NCBI RefSeq assembly: GCF_001581925.1
Contig: NZ_LQZA01000003.1
Coordinates: 124,001 to 188,000, forward strand
Source: Ferrovum sp. PN-J185
Lineage (GTDB): Bacteria > Pseudomonadota > Gammaproteobacteria > Burkholderiales > Ferrovaceae
Direction: 5' to 3'
Length of the DNA: 64,000 nucleotides
Made by a program: the position numbers and the translations under genes. Under the pieces are notes generated by a model. That model was given only the letters and a program-made list of their open reading frames with translations, searched no databases and had not been told where the DNA came from. Shown one piece after another: positions 57,637-64,000 of this stretch. Position 1 is the first letter of the stretch. Each line of letters opens with the position of its first letter.

Positions 57637-58118
57637 TAGTAGTCTAACCCCCAATCCACCACAACCTGCTTTTGAGTCACGTTAACTTCAACTACAATTG
57701 GTTCAACAAAAGGAATCAGCCTCTCATTGCTACCTTGCCTTACTACTAGTAAATCTTGTGCCCCTGTTTCTAACAGTCGATCCACGCAACCTAATTCTTG
57801 ACCTTGTAAATTTGTTACTTTTAAGCCAATTACATCAGTCCAATACACTTCGTCAGGATCAGGTTCAGGCAACAACTCACGCGGCATTAAGATTAACTTG
57901 CTTCTTTCAAGAGCAATGATATCTCTATCATTGATACTGTTAAAACGAGCCACCAAACCATTACCATGTACGCGACATTCAGCAACAGCCTGCTCAGCAC
58001 ACTGATCTTCGGTGCCTACCCACCAAGTTGTATAGTGAGTTAATGCATCAACGTCATCAGTGAAAGGGATAACATGAAAGCCTCCCTTTACGCCATACGG
58101 GGCACCAATGCGCCCCAT
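57636..58118 (-). CDS. rimM: 16S rRNA processing protein RimM
   Basis: A 160-residue RimM with MGRIGAPYGVKGGFHV at the N-terminus (30S S19 binding) and a PRC-barrel C-terminal half (EVYWTDVIGLKVTNLQGQELG, VDRLLETGAQDLLVV). Ten bases after rpsP. No clear SD, so it is probably translationally coupled. Confidence 0.93.
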   Translation of the reverse strand: MGRIGAPYGVKGGFHVIPFTDDVDALTHYTTWWVGTEDQCAEQAVAECRVHGNGLVARFNSINDRDIIALERSKLILMPRELLPEPDPDEVYWTDVIGLKVTNLQGQELGCVDRLLETGAQDLLVVRQGSNERLIPFVEPIVVEVNVTQKQVVVDWGLDY

Positions 58119-58128
58119 GACAACCCAC

Positions 58129-58389
58129 TTAGGCAGCGGCTACTCCTGACTTCGGAGCTAATTTAATTAACTTTTCAACAGCATCTGACGCTTGCGCACC
58201 ATGGCTCTTCCAATAAGCAACACGAGCTAAATCAAGCCTTAAACCATCTGGAGATTCTGCACGTGATGGATTGTAAAAACCAACACGCTCAATAAATCTA
58301 CCGTCACGACGATTGCGTGAATCAGCCACTACCACATTGTAGAAAGGACGATTCTTGGCGCCCCCTCTGGATAAACGAATTACAACCAT
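58129..58389 (-). CDS. rpsP: 30S ribosomal protein S16
   Basis: An 86-residue S16 starting [34 protein letters not shown]-like sequence. ATG 58389 is preceded by AGGTGATG; an upstream in-frame start would add 11 residues not seen in S16. First gene of the four-gene ribosome-maturation operon, driven by the promoter at 58456-58484. Confidence 0.96.
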   Translation of the reverse strand: MVVIRLSRGGAKNRPFYNVVVADSRNRRDGRFIERVGFYNPSRAESPDGLRLDLARVAYWKSHGAQASDAVEKLIKLAPKSGVAAA

Positions 58390-58455
58390 ATCATCACCTA
58401 TTAGGTTGGTTAACTGTAACAATGAAAACCAATTAAAATTACGGAAAAGCCTTAT

Positions 58456-58484
58456 ATTATAGATAAAATCCCAAGAAAATTCAA
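58456..58484 (-). promoter_or_regulatory. Sigma-70 promoter of the rpsP-rimM-trmD-rplS operon
   Basis: On the reverse strand TTGAAT (58484-58479) and a consensus TATAAT (58461-58456) are separated by 17 bp. Predicted start is about 58449, giving a leader near 60 nt before rpsP. Best promoter match in the window. Confidence 0.65.
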
Positions 58485-58659
58485 ATAGATGTGTACCACC
58501 CCATCACCAACCCACTCAACCACTCTCTATTCGACTTTAAATCAACCTATGAAATTTATATAAAATTAACTTTTTTGAGATAAGCCAGCGTAAAACAAAC
58601 CACCAACACTTAATGTAAGGCAAGCAATGTTTAGTTTACAAACCAAAAAAACGTATCAC

Positions 58660-58693
58660 GTTATATACAAAAAAGTAATTTTTTGTATATAAC
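58660..58693. promoter_or_regulatory. HipB-type operator: 15-bp perfect inverted repeat
   Basis: GTTATATACAAAAAA and its exact complement enclose GTAA, ending 7 bp before the hipB-like start codon. TATACA/TGTATA half-sites before an XRE antitoxin gene are typical autoregulatory sites of hipBA modules. The site is perfect though the genes are broken. Confidence 0.65.
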
Positions 58694-58700
58694 AGGGTAC

Positions 58701-59009
58701 ATGCCATCAAAATCAAAACCCATTTTTCCTTCTGAATAAAAAATTCTTACGCGACTTGGTGAGAGAATTAAACTTGCACGTTTACGCAGAGGTCTTTCTG
58801 GAGAAAGTGTGTCTAAACGATCCAATATATTTAAAGTAACTCTTCATCGAGCTGAAAAAGGAAATAGTGCTATTACTTTAGGTACCTATGTGAGAATATT
58901 TGCAGCACTACAATTACAAGGTGATTTTGAGTTACTAGCAAAAGACGATGAACTTGGGCGACGCCTACAAGATTTAAAACTCCCTCATCGCGGGATAAAC
59001 GATGAATAG
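58701..59009 (+). pseudogene. hipB: hipB-like XRE antitoxin pseudogene (in-frame stop)
   Basis: A 103-codon frame with a TAA at codon 13 (58737-58739). After it the frame continues as a Cro/CI-type helix-turn-helix: LGERIKLARLRRGLSGESVSKRS, then LHRAEKGNSAITLGTYVRIFAALQL, ending HRGINDE. The pattern matches HipB-family antitoxins partnered with HipA kinases. Restart at GTG 58809 would make a 66-residue piece lacking helix 1, so function is doubtful. Overlaps the hipA relic start by eight bases, the normal coupled layout. Confidence 0.8.
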
Positions 59010-59600
59010 TACTTTAGAAGTGTGGCTTGATACTTTACTAACAGGACCGATACCTAAAAGTTGGTTACTTACATCATAACAGAGGCAATATCCGCTTTAA
59101 ATATGATCATTCATGGCTTATAAATCCAAATAGTTTCCTCATTGATCCTTCCCTTACTTTAGACAAAGCCACTTTCCATCCAGATCCAATCCAGAGTAAT
59201 TTTGGCGTTTTTCTAGACTCGTCACTTGGTCGTTGGGGCCAGTTACTGATGCAACGTACGGAAGCAATGAAGGCTAAAGACTCTAATAAAGTAGTTAAAA
59301 TACTTTACGCATGGGATTATTTAATTGGGGTTCAAGACCAAACAAGGCAAGGTGCTCTTCGTTTCAAATATTGATACTTTAGATAATCGCCCATTATTGG
59401 AAAGTTGTATTTCTATTTGCGACTATTATTAACTCACAAAAAATCAAGCCTTACTAATAATTACAGAACTAAAAACAGTAATCAGTAATTGGGTAAAAGT
59501 AGCGCGCACTCTCTCTATTTCAAATGCTGAAATTGATCTCATGAGACCTGCTTTTCTCTTGCATCCACAACCCAAACATTCGTCAACTAATACTAGTTTT
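59002..59600 (+). pseudogene. hipA: hipA-like kinase toxin pseudogene (frameshifted, core deleted)
   Basis: Remnants of HipA in three frames. The start MNSTLEVWLDTLLTGPIP stops at 59077-59079. Reading shifts to the frame at 59072, giving RFKYDHSWLINPNSFLIDPSL, GRWGQLLMQR, AWDYLIGVQDQTRQGALRF up to the stop at 59372-59374. A short piece follows in another frame, and from 59463 comes ELKTVISNWVKVARTLSISNAEIDLM, the HipA C-terminal end. The kinase catalytic core is deleted. Fragments end near 59600, against the convergent sulfurtransferase gene. Confidence 0.8.
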
Positions 59601-59630
59601 AGAGTATCTCTGGATCATGAATTAACTTAT

Positions 59631-60464
59631 TCACCTCGCAACAGGTCTTGTAGGATCAGAGGCCCACTCACTCCATGAACCAGGATATAGTTTTAGTGAG
59701 TGCTCTAGCCCCGCATAACTCATAGCTAACCAATTATGGCAGGCACTTACCCCCGAACCACACTGATGAATAATAGATTGCTGTGGATAGGCAGAGAGTA
59801 ATCTTGTAAATTCGTTTTTAATTTGAGATGCAGTTTTAAACAATCCCTCTTTGTCTAAATTATTTACAAAAGGACGATTAATGGCTCCAGGAATATGTCC
59901 TGCAACAGGATCAATGGTTTCATTTTCTCCTCTAAAGCGATCATTAGCTCTGGCATCAATAATGAGATACTCTTTGCTCTCTAAATTCTCTTTAATTTCA
60001 TCAACCTGTAAAACCCACCCTTCTCTGGGTTGACCGATAAAGTTTCCTGGTGCAACCTCAGGTTCAATGCTAGTCAATGGACCGCCTATTTTTTTCCAAG
60101 CTTGGAGACCGCCATTTAACACAGCCACCTTATCAAAACCAAGCCATTTAAGACTCCACCATAAGCGACTAGCGAAACATCCACCCATATCATCATAGAC
60201 TACAACTTGAGAATCGTGATTGATACCAAGGCGTTGGAAGACTGTGATTAATTGTTCTGGGCGAGCTAAAGGATGACGTCCATTAAAGCCAGTTTTGGCA
60301 GCAGACAAATCGTTATCTAAATGAACAAAGCGGGCACCAGGAAGGTGATTCTCCACATACTGCTCATACCCCCAATTGGACTGCAATAAATTATAACGAC
60401 AGTCCACAATAAGCCAATCATCTAAATGATTAATTAATTCCTCTGCATTTAATAAAGGACTCAT
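59631..60464 (-). CDS. sseA: Thiosulfate/3-mercaptopyruvate sulfurtransferase (two rhodanese domains)
   Basis: A 277-residue tandem rhodanese. The N-terminal inactive domain (about 1-135) has IVDCRYNL; the C-terminal domain has the active loop CGSGVSA, typical of mercaptopyruvate sulfurtransferase (CG[SA]GVTA). ATG 60464 follows GGAG by eight bases; upstream in-frame codons lie inside the transporter gene. Last gene of the Rieske-EamA-sulfurtransferase run. Confidence 0.9.
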   Translation of the reverse strand: MSPLLNAEELINHLDDWLIVDCRYNLLQSNWGYEQYVENHLPGARFVHLDNDLSAAKTGFNGRHPLARPEQLITVFQRLGINHDSQVVVYDDMGGCFASRLWWSLKWLGFDKVAVLNGGLQAWKKIGGPLTSIEPEVAPGNFIGQPREGWVLQVDEIKENLESKEYLIIDARANDRFRGENETIDPVAGHIPGAINRPFVNNLDKEGLFKTASQIKNEFTRLLSAYPQQSIIHQCGSGVSACHNWLAMSYAGLEHSLKLYPGSWSEWASDPTRPVAR

Positions 60465-60469
60465 CACTA

Positions 60470-61354
60470 TCACTCCATTGAACGTTGATTGGTTATCCAG
60501 CTTGCCATAATGCCTGATACAATAACAATGACAACACCTAACCATGCGCTGGTACTTAACCACTCTCTGAAAAACACAATACCCATTACTGCTGAAAACA
60601 CGATGGTTGCATACGCTAAATTAGCAACTAACAATGTTTTACCCAAACGATATGCGCGCGTCATGGTTAGTTGTCCAATTGTAGCCGCGAATCCTACCCC
60701 AATGAGAATACCGATATGTTGTTTGGCGATAGAAAAAGGTTGGGGACTCACGACACCCACAGGAAAAAACATAATTACTGCCATCACAAGAGTTGATAGC
60801 GCAGAAAAATAAAATACCACACGCCATTCAGGTTCTCCCTTTTGCCCCATGATGCGTACAACTAAATATGAGATTCCTGCACCAAGACCTGATAGCAACC
60901 CCATGAGTGCAGCAAACCATTGGCTGTCATTCACATGGGGCTTCAAAATCAACATCACTCCTACAAATCCTACGAGTAAGGCAATAAATAAAAAAGGATT
61001 TAATTTTTCTCGTGCGATGAATGTTAACAATACGGCTAAAAATAAAGGGGAGGTGTAATTTAAGGTAATAGCTGTAGCCAAGGGCAAATGAGAAATAGCG
61101 TAAAAAAAGAGCCACAGAGACACCAAGCCAGAAAAACTTCTAATAACATGGAGATACCAATATGACGTCATGAGCGAGCGTTTTTCTGCAATAACTGATG
61201 CACCGATAATCATGAAGCCAAATATAGATCGGTAAAAAACCAATTCAGCAGAACTAAAGTAGTGGGCACCAAATTTAACCAACAGCCCCATACAAGAAAA
61301 ACTCACCCCCGCCACTAACATCCATCCAGCACCAAGACGGGGGAATAGTTTCAT
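60470..61354 (-). CDS. EamA/DMT-family transporter
   Basis: A 294-residue membrane protein with ten hydrophobic helices in two EamA repeats (about 8-140 and 150-288). FYRSIFGF, LNYTSPLF and the second-repeat counterpart MTRAYRLGKTLLVANLAYATIVFS are typical. It exports or imports small metabolites; substrate unknown. Three bases after the Rieske gene and five before the sulfurtransferase. Confidence 0.87.
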   Translation of the reverse strand: MKLFPRLGAGWMLVAGVSFSCMGLLVKFGAHYFSSAELVFYRSIFGFMIIGASVIAEKRSLMTSYWYLHVIRSFSGLVSLWLFFYAISHLPLATAITLNYTSPLFLAVLLTFIAREKLNPFLFIALLVGFVGVMLILKPHVNDSQWFAALMGLLSGLGAGISYLVVRIMGQKGEPEWRVVFYFSALSTLVMAVIMFFPVGVVSPQPFSIAKQHIGILIGVGFAATIGQLTMTRAYRLGKTLLVANLAYATIVFSAVMGIVFFREWLSTSAWLGVVIVIVSGIMASWITNQRSME

Positions 61355-61357
61355 TGA

Positions 61358-62461
61358 TTAATCTAGATGAGGAGAAACATGACGTCGAATAAACTCATGG
61401 AAATGTTGCATACCGTCTTCCATCGGGGATTGATAGGGTCCAGCATCATCCAAGCCACGCGCAACAAGTGCTTTACGTCCCTCAGACATGCGCATACAAA
61501 TTTCATCATCCTCAAGAGCGGTTTCTAGATAGGCCTGTTGTTGCGCTTCAACAAACTCACGCTCAAACATAACGATCTCTTCTGGATAATAAAACTCAAT
61601 AATATTGCTACACTTATCGGGACCATCAGGCCAGACAGTACTAACCACTAATACATTGGGATACCACTCGACCATGATATTAGGATAAATCACCATCCAA
61701 ATTGCACCATAAGGGGGGTCTTGGTTATCGTTATAACGACGCACCACATCATGCCATGATTTATAAATATCACTACCTGGTTTTAGTAAGTGATCTTTAA
61801 CACCTACCGTTTGAACGCTGTACCAATCTCCATATTGCCATTTCAATTGATCGCAATTTACAAAACCAGACAAACCAGGATGAAACGGCACCACATGATA
61901 ATCTTCGAGGTACACCTCAATAAACGTTTTCCAATTAAAATCATGATGTGCAGTTTTAATAGAATCTAACACGTAGCCATCAAAATTGAGGTCTTTGGTA
62001 ACCAAACACTCTTTCAGTTCATGAGCAACATCAAAGCCATCAAATAACAAACCATTCCAAGCGTTTAATGGTGCACGATCGAGATTCAAGCACGGTTTTC
62101 CTGGAAAATGAGGAGCGCCAGCTAATTGCCCTTTTAAGTCGTAAGTCCAACGATGTAAGGGACAAACAATATTCTGAGAATTACCACGTCCTTTGAGCAT
62201 AATAGCTTGTCGATGACGACAAACGTTAGATAACAACTCAATACCTTGACCATGATTGACCAATAACTGGCCATCATGACGCCAAGGTAAGACATAATAA
62301 TCACCTTGATTAGGAACTAATAGTTCATGACCCACATAGCGCGGTCCATGGGCAAAAATCGTATTTGCTTCAATCTGAGCCACCAACGGGTCAGAATACC
62401 AACGTACAGGCAATTGAGACGTGGCAGAAGCAAGTTCAATAACTGATCCCAATTTAGACAT
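61358..62461 (-). CDS. Rieske non-heme iron oxygenase, alpha subunit
   Basis: A 367-residue ring-hydroxylating-oxygenase-type protein. The Rieske motif is CRHR...CPLHRW (about 83-106). The mononuclear iron site is in EVYLEDYHVVPFH (two His; the carboxylate lies further on). ATG 62461 is eight bases after GGGAGG; a GTG two codons earlier is too close to it. No beta subunit or reductase is nearby, so electrons must come from elsewhere, perhaps the ferredoxin at 38.7 kb. Choline/carnitine-type and aromatic-acid oxygenases share this layout; substrate unknown. Confidence 0.87.
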   Translation of the reverse strand: MSKLGSVIELASATSQLPVRWYSDPLVAQIEANTIFAHGPRYVGHELLVPNQGDYYVLPWRHDGQLLVNHGQGIELLSNVCRHRQAIMLKGRGNSQNIVCPLHRWTYDLKGQLAGAPHFPGKPCLNLDRAPLNAWNGLLFDGFDVAHELKECLVTKDLNFDGYVLDSIKTAHHDFNWKTFIEVYLEDYHVVPFHPGLSGFVNCDQLKWQYGDWYSVQTVGVKDHLLKPGSDIYKSWHDVVRRYNDNQDPPYGAIWMVIYPNIMVEWYPNVLVVSTVWPDGPDKCSNIIEFYYPEEIVMFEREFVEAQQQAYLETALEDDEICMRMSEGRKALVARGLDDAGPYQSPMEDGMQHFHEFIRRHVSPHLD

Positions 62462-62512
62462 AGCCACACCCTCCCGGGAAACAAAGAATGCAGAGTTAAT
62501 AAAAACACCTAT

Positions 62513-62535
62513 TACTCTTTAAAAATCAAAGAGTA
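62513..62535 (-). promoter_or_regulatory. 8-bp hairpin upstream of the Rieske operon
   Basis: TACTCTTT and AAAGAGTA form a perfect 8-bp stem with a 7-base loop, 52 nt before the Rieske ATG. It may be an operator or leader structure. The rest of 62536-62754 shows a C8-type homopolymer near 62550 and no supported gene. Confidence 0.3.
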
Positions 62536-62754
62536 GCCGGCTATTCTAACCCCCCCCGCTAAATCAGGCAAGCAGCATTTATGACTATGTCAACGGAGAT
62601 AGAAGGAATTTTCTGGATGGGTTTTTTGATATACCAAATTACTCGCTATGACAAAAGCAGAAATTTATACCGCTTTACTATTAATGCAAAAAACCAACAA
62701 AAGAAGCATCGGCCTCTGACCAATATGCTATGCAGCTAGCTAGCTTAATGGTGG

Positions 62755-63156
62755 TCATACTTCCTTAATCTCATCCAACAGATCAGGATGTCGATCCAAT
62801 ACTTTGAGTAACTGAACCAAAGCCAATGGCGGTTTCGTTTTCCCGTTCTCATACCTTGAGAACGCATTAATACCACCACCAAAAATCTCAGCCGCTTCAC
62901 GCTGATCTAAACGTAATTTTTTTCGTATCTGTGTAATAAAGATGGGGTCGACATAAGCTGCATTAACTTCTTTGTTGAATTGCATCATCAATTCACTGAT
63001 ACGCGTTGATTCAGCTGCATTTAAAACCATTTCATCGCAAGCAGGGCAAAAATCACCTGTCACCGCCTCGATGACAGTGGACGAACCCTTGTAAGTGTAA
63101 GTTACGTTGCGAGTGTCTGGGATCAATTCCGCTACACCACAAACAGGACATTTCAT
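62755..63156 (-). CDS. mqsA: MqsA-type antitoxin (intact)
   Basis: A 133-residue antitoxin. The N-terminal zinc domain has Cys3, Cys6, Cys37 and Cys40, the same positions as E. coli MqsA. The C-terminal XRE domain has LRLDQREAAEIFGGGINAFSRYENGK and LLKVLDRHPDLLDEI. ATG 63156 follows AAGGAG by eight bases. It lies two bases after the broken mqsR toxin, the normal toxin-first order. All key residues are kept, so it should still fold, bind DNA and repress. Confidence 0.93.
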   Translation of the reverse strand: MKCPVCGVAELIPDTRNVTYTYKGSSTVIEAVTGDFCPACDEMVLNAAESTRISELMMQFNKEVNAAYVDPIFITQIRKKLRLDQREAAEIFGGGINAFSRYENGKTKPPLALVQLLKVLDRHPDLLDEIKEV

Positions 63157-63158
63157 AT

Positions 63159-63455
63159 TCACAGCTCCTTAAACGAAAAGATCAACACGTCATCAATAAC
63201 CGTTAGCTTGAGGTACACTTCATCAGCCCGAGTACAAGGGCGCTAGACGTCCTGCCACACTGTATGATCGACGTGAGTAGTCATACTCTTATAAAAATCA
63301 GCTGTCGTGAGCGTAGTTACCACGTTCAGCATTTCTATGAAACCAACCCCCATTTACGCTGCGCCCTGCATAGCAGAATAGGTCGCACGAACTTTACCCG
63401 ACTCCACTAACGCCTTAATCACTGACAACTTACAATGTGGGGTGTGTTTTTCCAT
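63159..63455 (-). pseudogene. mqsR: mqsR toxin pseudogene (two in-frame stop codons)
   Basis: A 99-codon frame, exactly the size of E. coli mqsR (98 residues plus stop). It reads MEKHTPHCKLSVIKALVESGKVRATYSA, then TAA at codon 34 (63354-63356), ADFYKSMTTHVDHTVWQDV, then TAG at codon 71 (63243-63245), RP and EVYLKLTVIDDVLIFSFKEL. Apart from the stops, frame and homology run end to end, so loss looks recent and by substitution. No SD is seen before its ATG. The MqsR RNase toxin cannot be made full length. Confidence 0.88.
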
Positions 63456-63466
63456 AGCTAAATACT

Positions 63467-63479
63467 AACCTAGTTGGTT
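63467..63479. promoter_or_regulatory. MqsA operator-like palindrome in the mqsRA promoter
   Basis: AACCT-AGT-TGGTT matches the MqsA site AACCT-N2to4-AGGTT at nine of ten positions. It lies 12 bp upstream of the mqsR ATG, between a TTGCTA and a TAGTAT element on the reverse strand. A second AGGTT half-site is at 63492-63496. Confidence 0.55.
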
Positions 63480-63600
63480 TTTTTAGCAAGTAGGTTAATT
63501 GATAGACGACATAAAGTGGATAGCATTTATGGTATTAAGAGTAGCTCAAAAGGCTCCCACTAAATACCGTATAAAAAAATACTGTTATCAAACAGCTCCT

Positions 63601-63630
63601 TTGACGACAACTCTTCTTTTTAAACATAAT
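63601..63630 (+). promoter_or_regulatory. Possible promoter of xseB-ispA
   Basis: TTGACG (63601-63606) and CATAAT (63625-63630) are spaced by 18 bp, about 115 nt before xseB. The remainder of 63480-63746 holds no supported gene. Confidence 0.35.
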
Positions 63631-63746
63631 TATTGTGGTTTTAAGGAATGGTTTTTATGCATGCTATTAAAGTGGCCAATATAAGGCAACTAGACTATCA
63701 TTTTAATTATTAACCAAATCTTTCTCATTCTAAGAAGTAATAAGTC

Positions 63747-63980
63747 ATGGCTAAAAAACCAGAAGAGTTAACTTATGAGGCGGCTATTAAAGAACTTGAG
63801 ACGCTACTTACACAACTAGAGGGTGGGCAACTTCCTCTTGAGGAAGCCATTGAAACCTATCGCCGAGGTTCTGAACTGATTCGCTTTTGCCAAGAGCAAT
63901 TAAAAGAGGCCGAACAAAAAATTCAAATCTTAACCAATGGTGAACTCACAGAGTTTGACAATGGACCAACCAGCTCTTAA
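63747..63980 (+). CDS. xseB: Exodeoxyribonuclease VII small subunit
   Basis: A 77-residue XseB: LTYEAAIKELETLLTQLEGGQLPLEEAIETYRRGSEL-type helical hairpin and LKEAEQKIQIL. It forms exonuclease VII with XseA. Usually followed by ispA and dxs, consistent with the overlapping frame that follows. Confidence 0.95.
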   Translation: MAKKPEELTYEAAIKELETLLTQLEGGQLPLEEAIETYRRGSELIRFCQEQLKEAEQKIQILTNGELTEFDNGPTSS

Positions 63981-64000
63981 TTTTAATAATTGGTCAACGC
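63961..64000 (+). CDS. ispA: Probable polyprenyl (farnesyl) diphosphate synthase, 5' end only
   Basis: An ATG at 63961 opens a frame that overlaps the xseB stop by 20 bases and runs off the window after 13 codons (MDQPALNFNNWST). The position directly after xseB is that of ispA in most proteobacteria, and a short polar start with an aromatic-Trp pair fits, but 13 residues cannot prove it. Confidence 0.45.
   Translation, partial: MDQPALNFNNWST

Noticed and set aside
62581-62739. A 52-codon forward frame upstream of the Rieske gene
   Set aside because: No SD, no recognisable domain, low-complexity polar content, and it lies in AT-rich intergenic DNA; chance frame is more likely.
63499-63684. 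A 61-codon forward frame between mqsR and xseB
   Set aside because: Starts without SD, contains no family motif and overlaps the probable xseB promoter.

Overview
The window is a contiguous 64-kb piece of an AT-rich, gene-dense bacterial chromosome. Gene order points to a betaproteobacterium: gatCAB divergent from mreBCD-mrdA-rodA-rlpA, ispE-tRNA(Gln)-prs-rplY-pth-ychF, rpsP-rimM-trmD-rplS, and a pilD-coaE-zapD string. The low GC content suggests a streamlined lineage such as Ferrovum, Taylorella or Polynucleobacter relatives. The genus cannot be fixed from the sequence alone. Nearly everything is single-copy housekeeping. No CRISPR array, transposase, prophage or rRNA was seen, and one tRNA was found.

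Layout. 1-5.1 kb: the ubiB 3' end, then a branched-chain amino acid ABC transporter (binding protein, LivH, a fused LivM-LivG and LivF). 5.2-8.0 kb: gamma-carbonic anhydrase, a hydrolase, HemJ and an RlmL-type rRNA methyltransferase. 8.0-12.2 kb: PhoB/PhoR followed closely by HPr and Enzyme I. 12.2-19 kb: pyrE, ampG, metW/metX and gatBAC. 19-29 kb: the rod-shape and septal-wall operon, a D-Ala carboxypeptidase, a D-amino acid aminotransferase and lipoate synthesis (ybeD-lipB-lipA). 29-31.4 kb: a small ketosynthase/ACP/hydrolase cassette. 31.5-40 kb: ychF, pth, rplY, prs, tRNA-Gln, ispE, lolB, a TPR protein, ferredoxin, coaD and rsmD. 40-42.7 kb: ftsY-ftsE-ftsX. 42.6-47.1 kb: a TetR-headed lipid-modification operon (lipocalin, FAD oxidoreductase, DUF1365, Cfa). 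47.2-50 kb: a peroxiredoxin, rpoH, folB and zapD. 50-58.4 kb: coaE, a shortened prepilin peptidase, a CorB/HlyC protein, a CcsA-like protein, ffh, plsY, xerD and rplS-trmD-rimM-rpsP. 58.6-64 kb: accessory material with two dead toxin-antitoxin modules (hipBA relic; mqsR with two stop codons beside an intact mqsA), a sulfurtransferase/DMT transporter/Rieske oxygenase operon, xseB and the first codons of a probable ispA.

Most striking observations: (1) FtsE keeps Walker A but has lost the Q-loop Gln, the LSGGE signature, the catalytic Glu and the H-loop His. (2) A perfect CIRCE element precedes rpoH, so HrcA probably controls sigma-32. (3) xerD has no ATG/GTG/TTG able to give its conserved N-terminus; the only fitting start is an ATT just after the rplS stop. 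(4) The MqsR toxin gene has two in-frame stops while MqsA is intact. (5) An 18-bp perfect inverted repeat covers the -10, the predicted start point and the SD of the peroxiredoxin gene. (6) A standalone ketosynthase-ACP pair sits next to an alpha/beta hydrolase with a Cys nucleophile elbow. No wholly new multi-gene defence or metabolic system is evident. The ketosynthase cassette and the degenerate FtsEX are the best candidates for undescribed biology.
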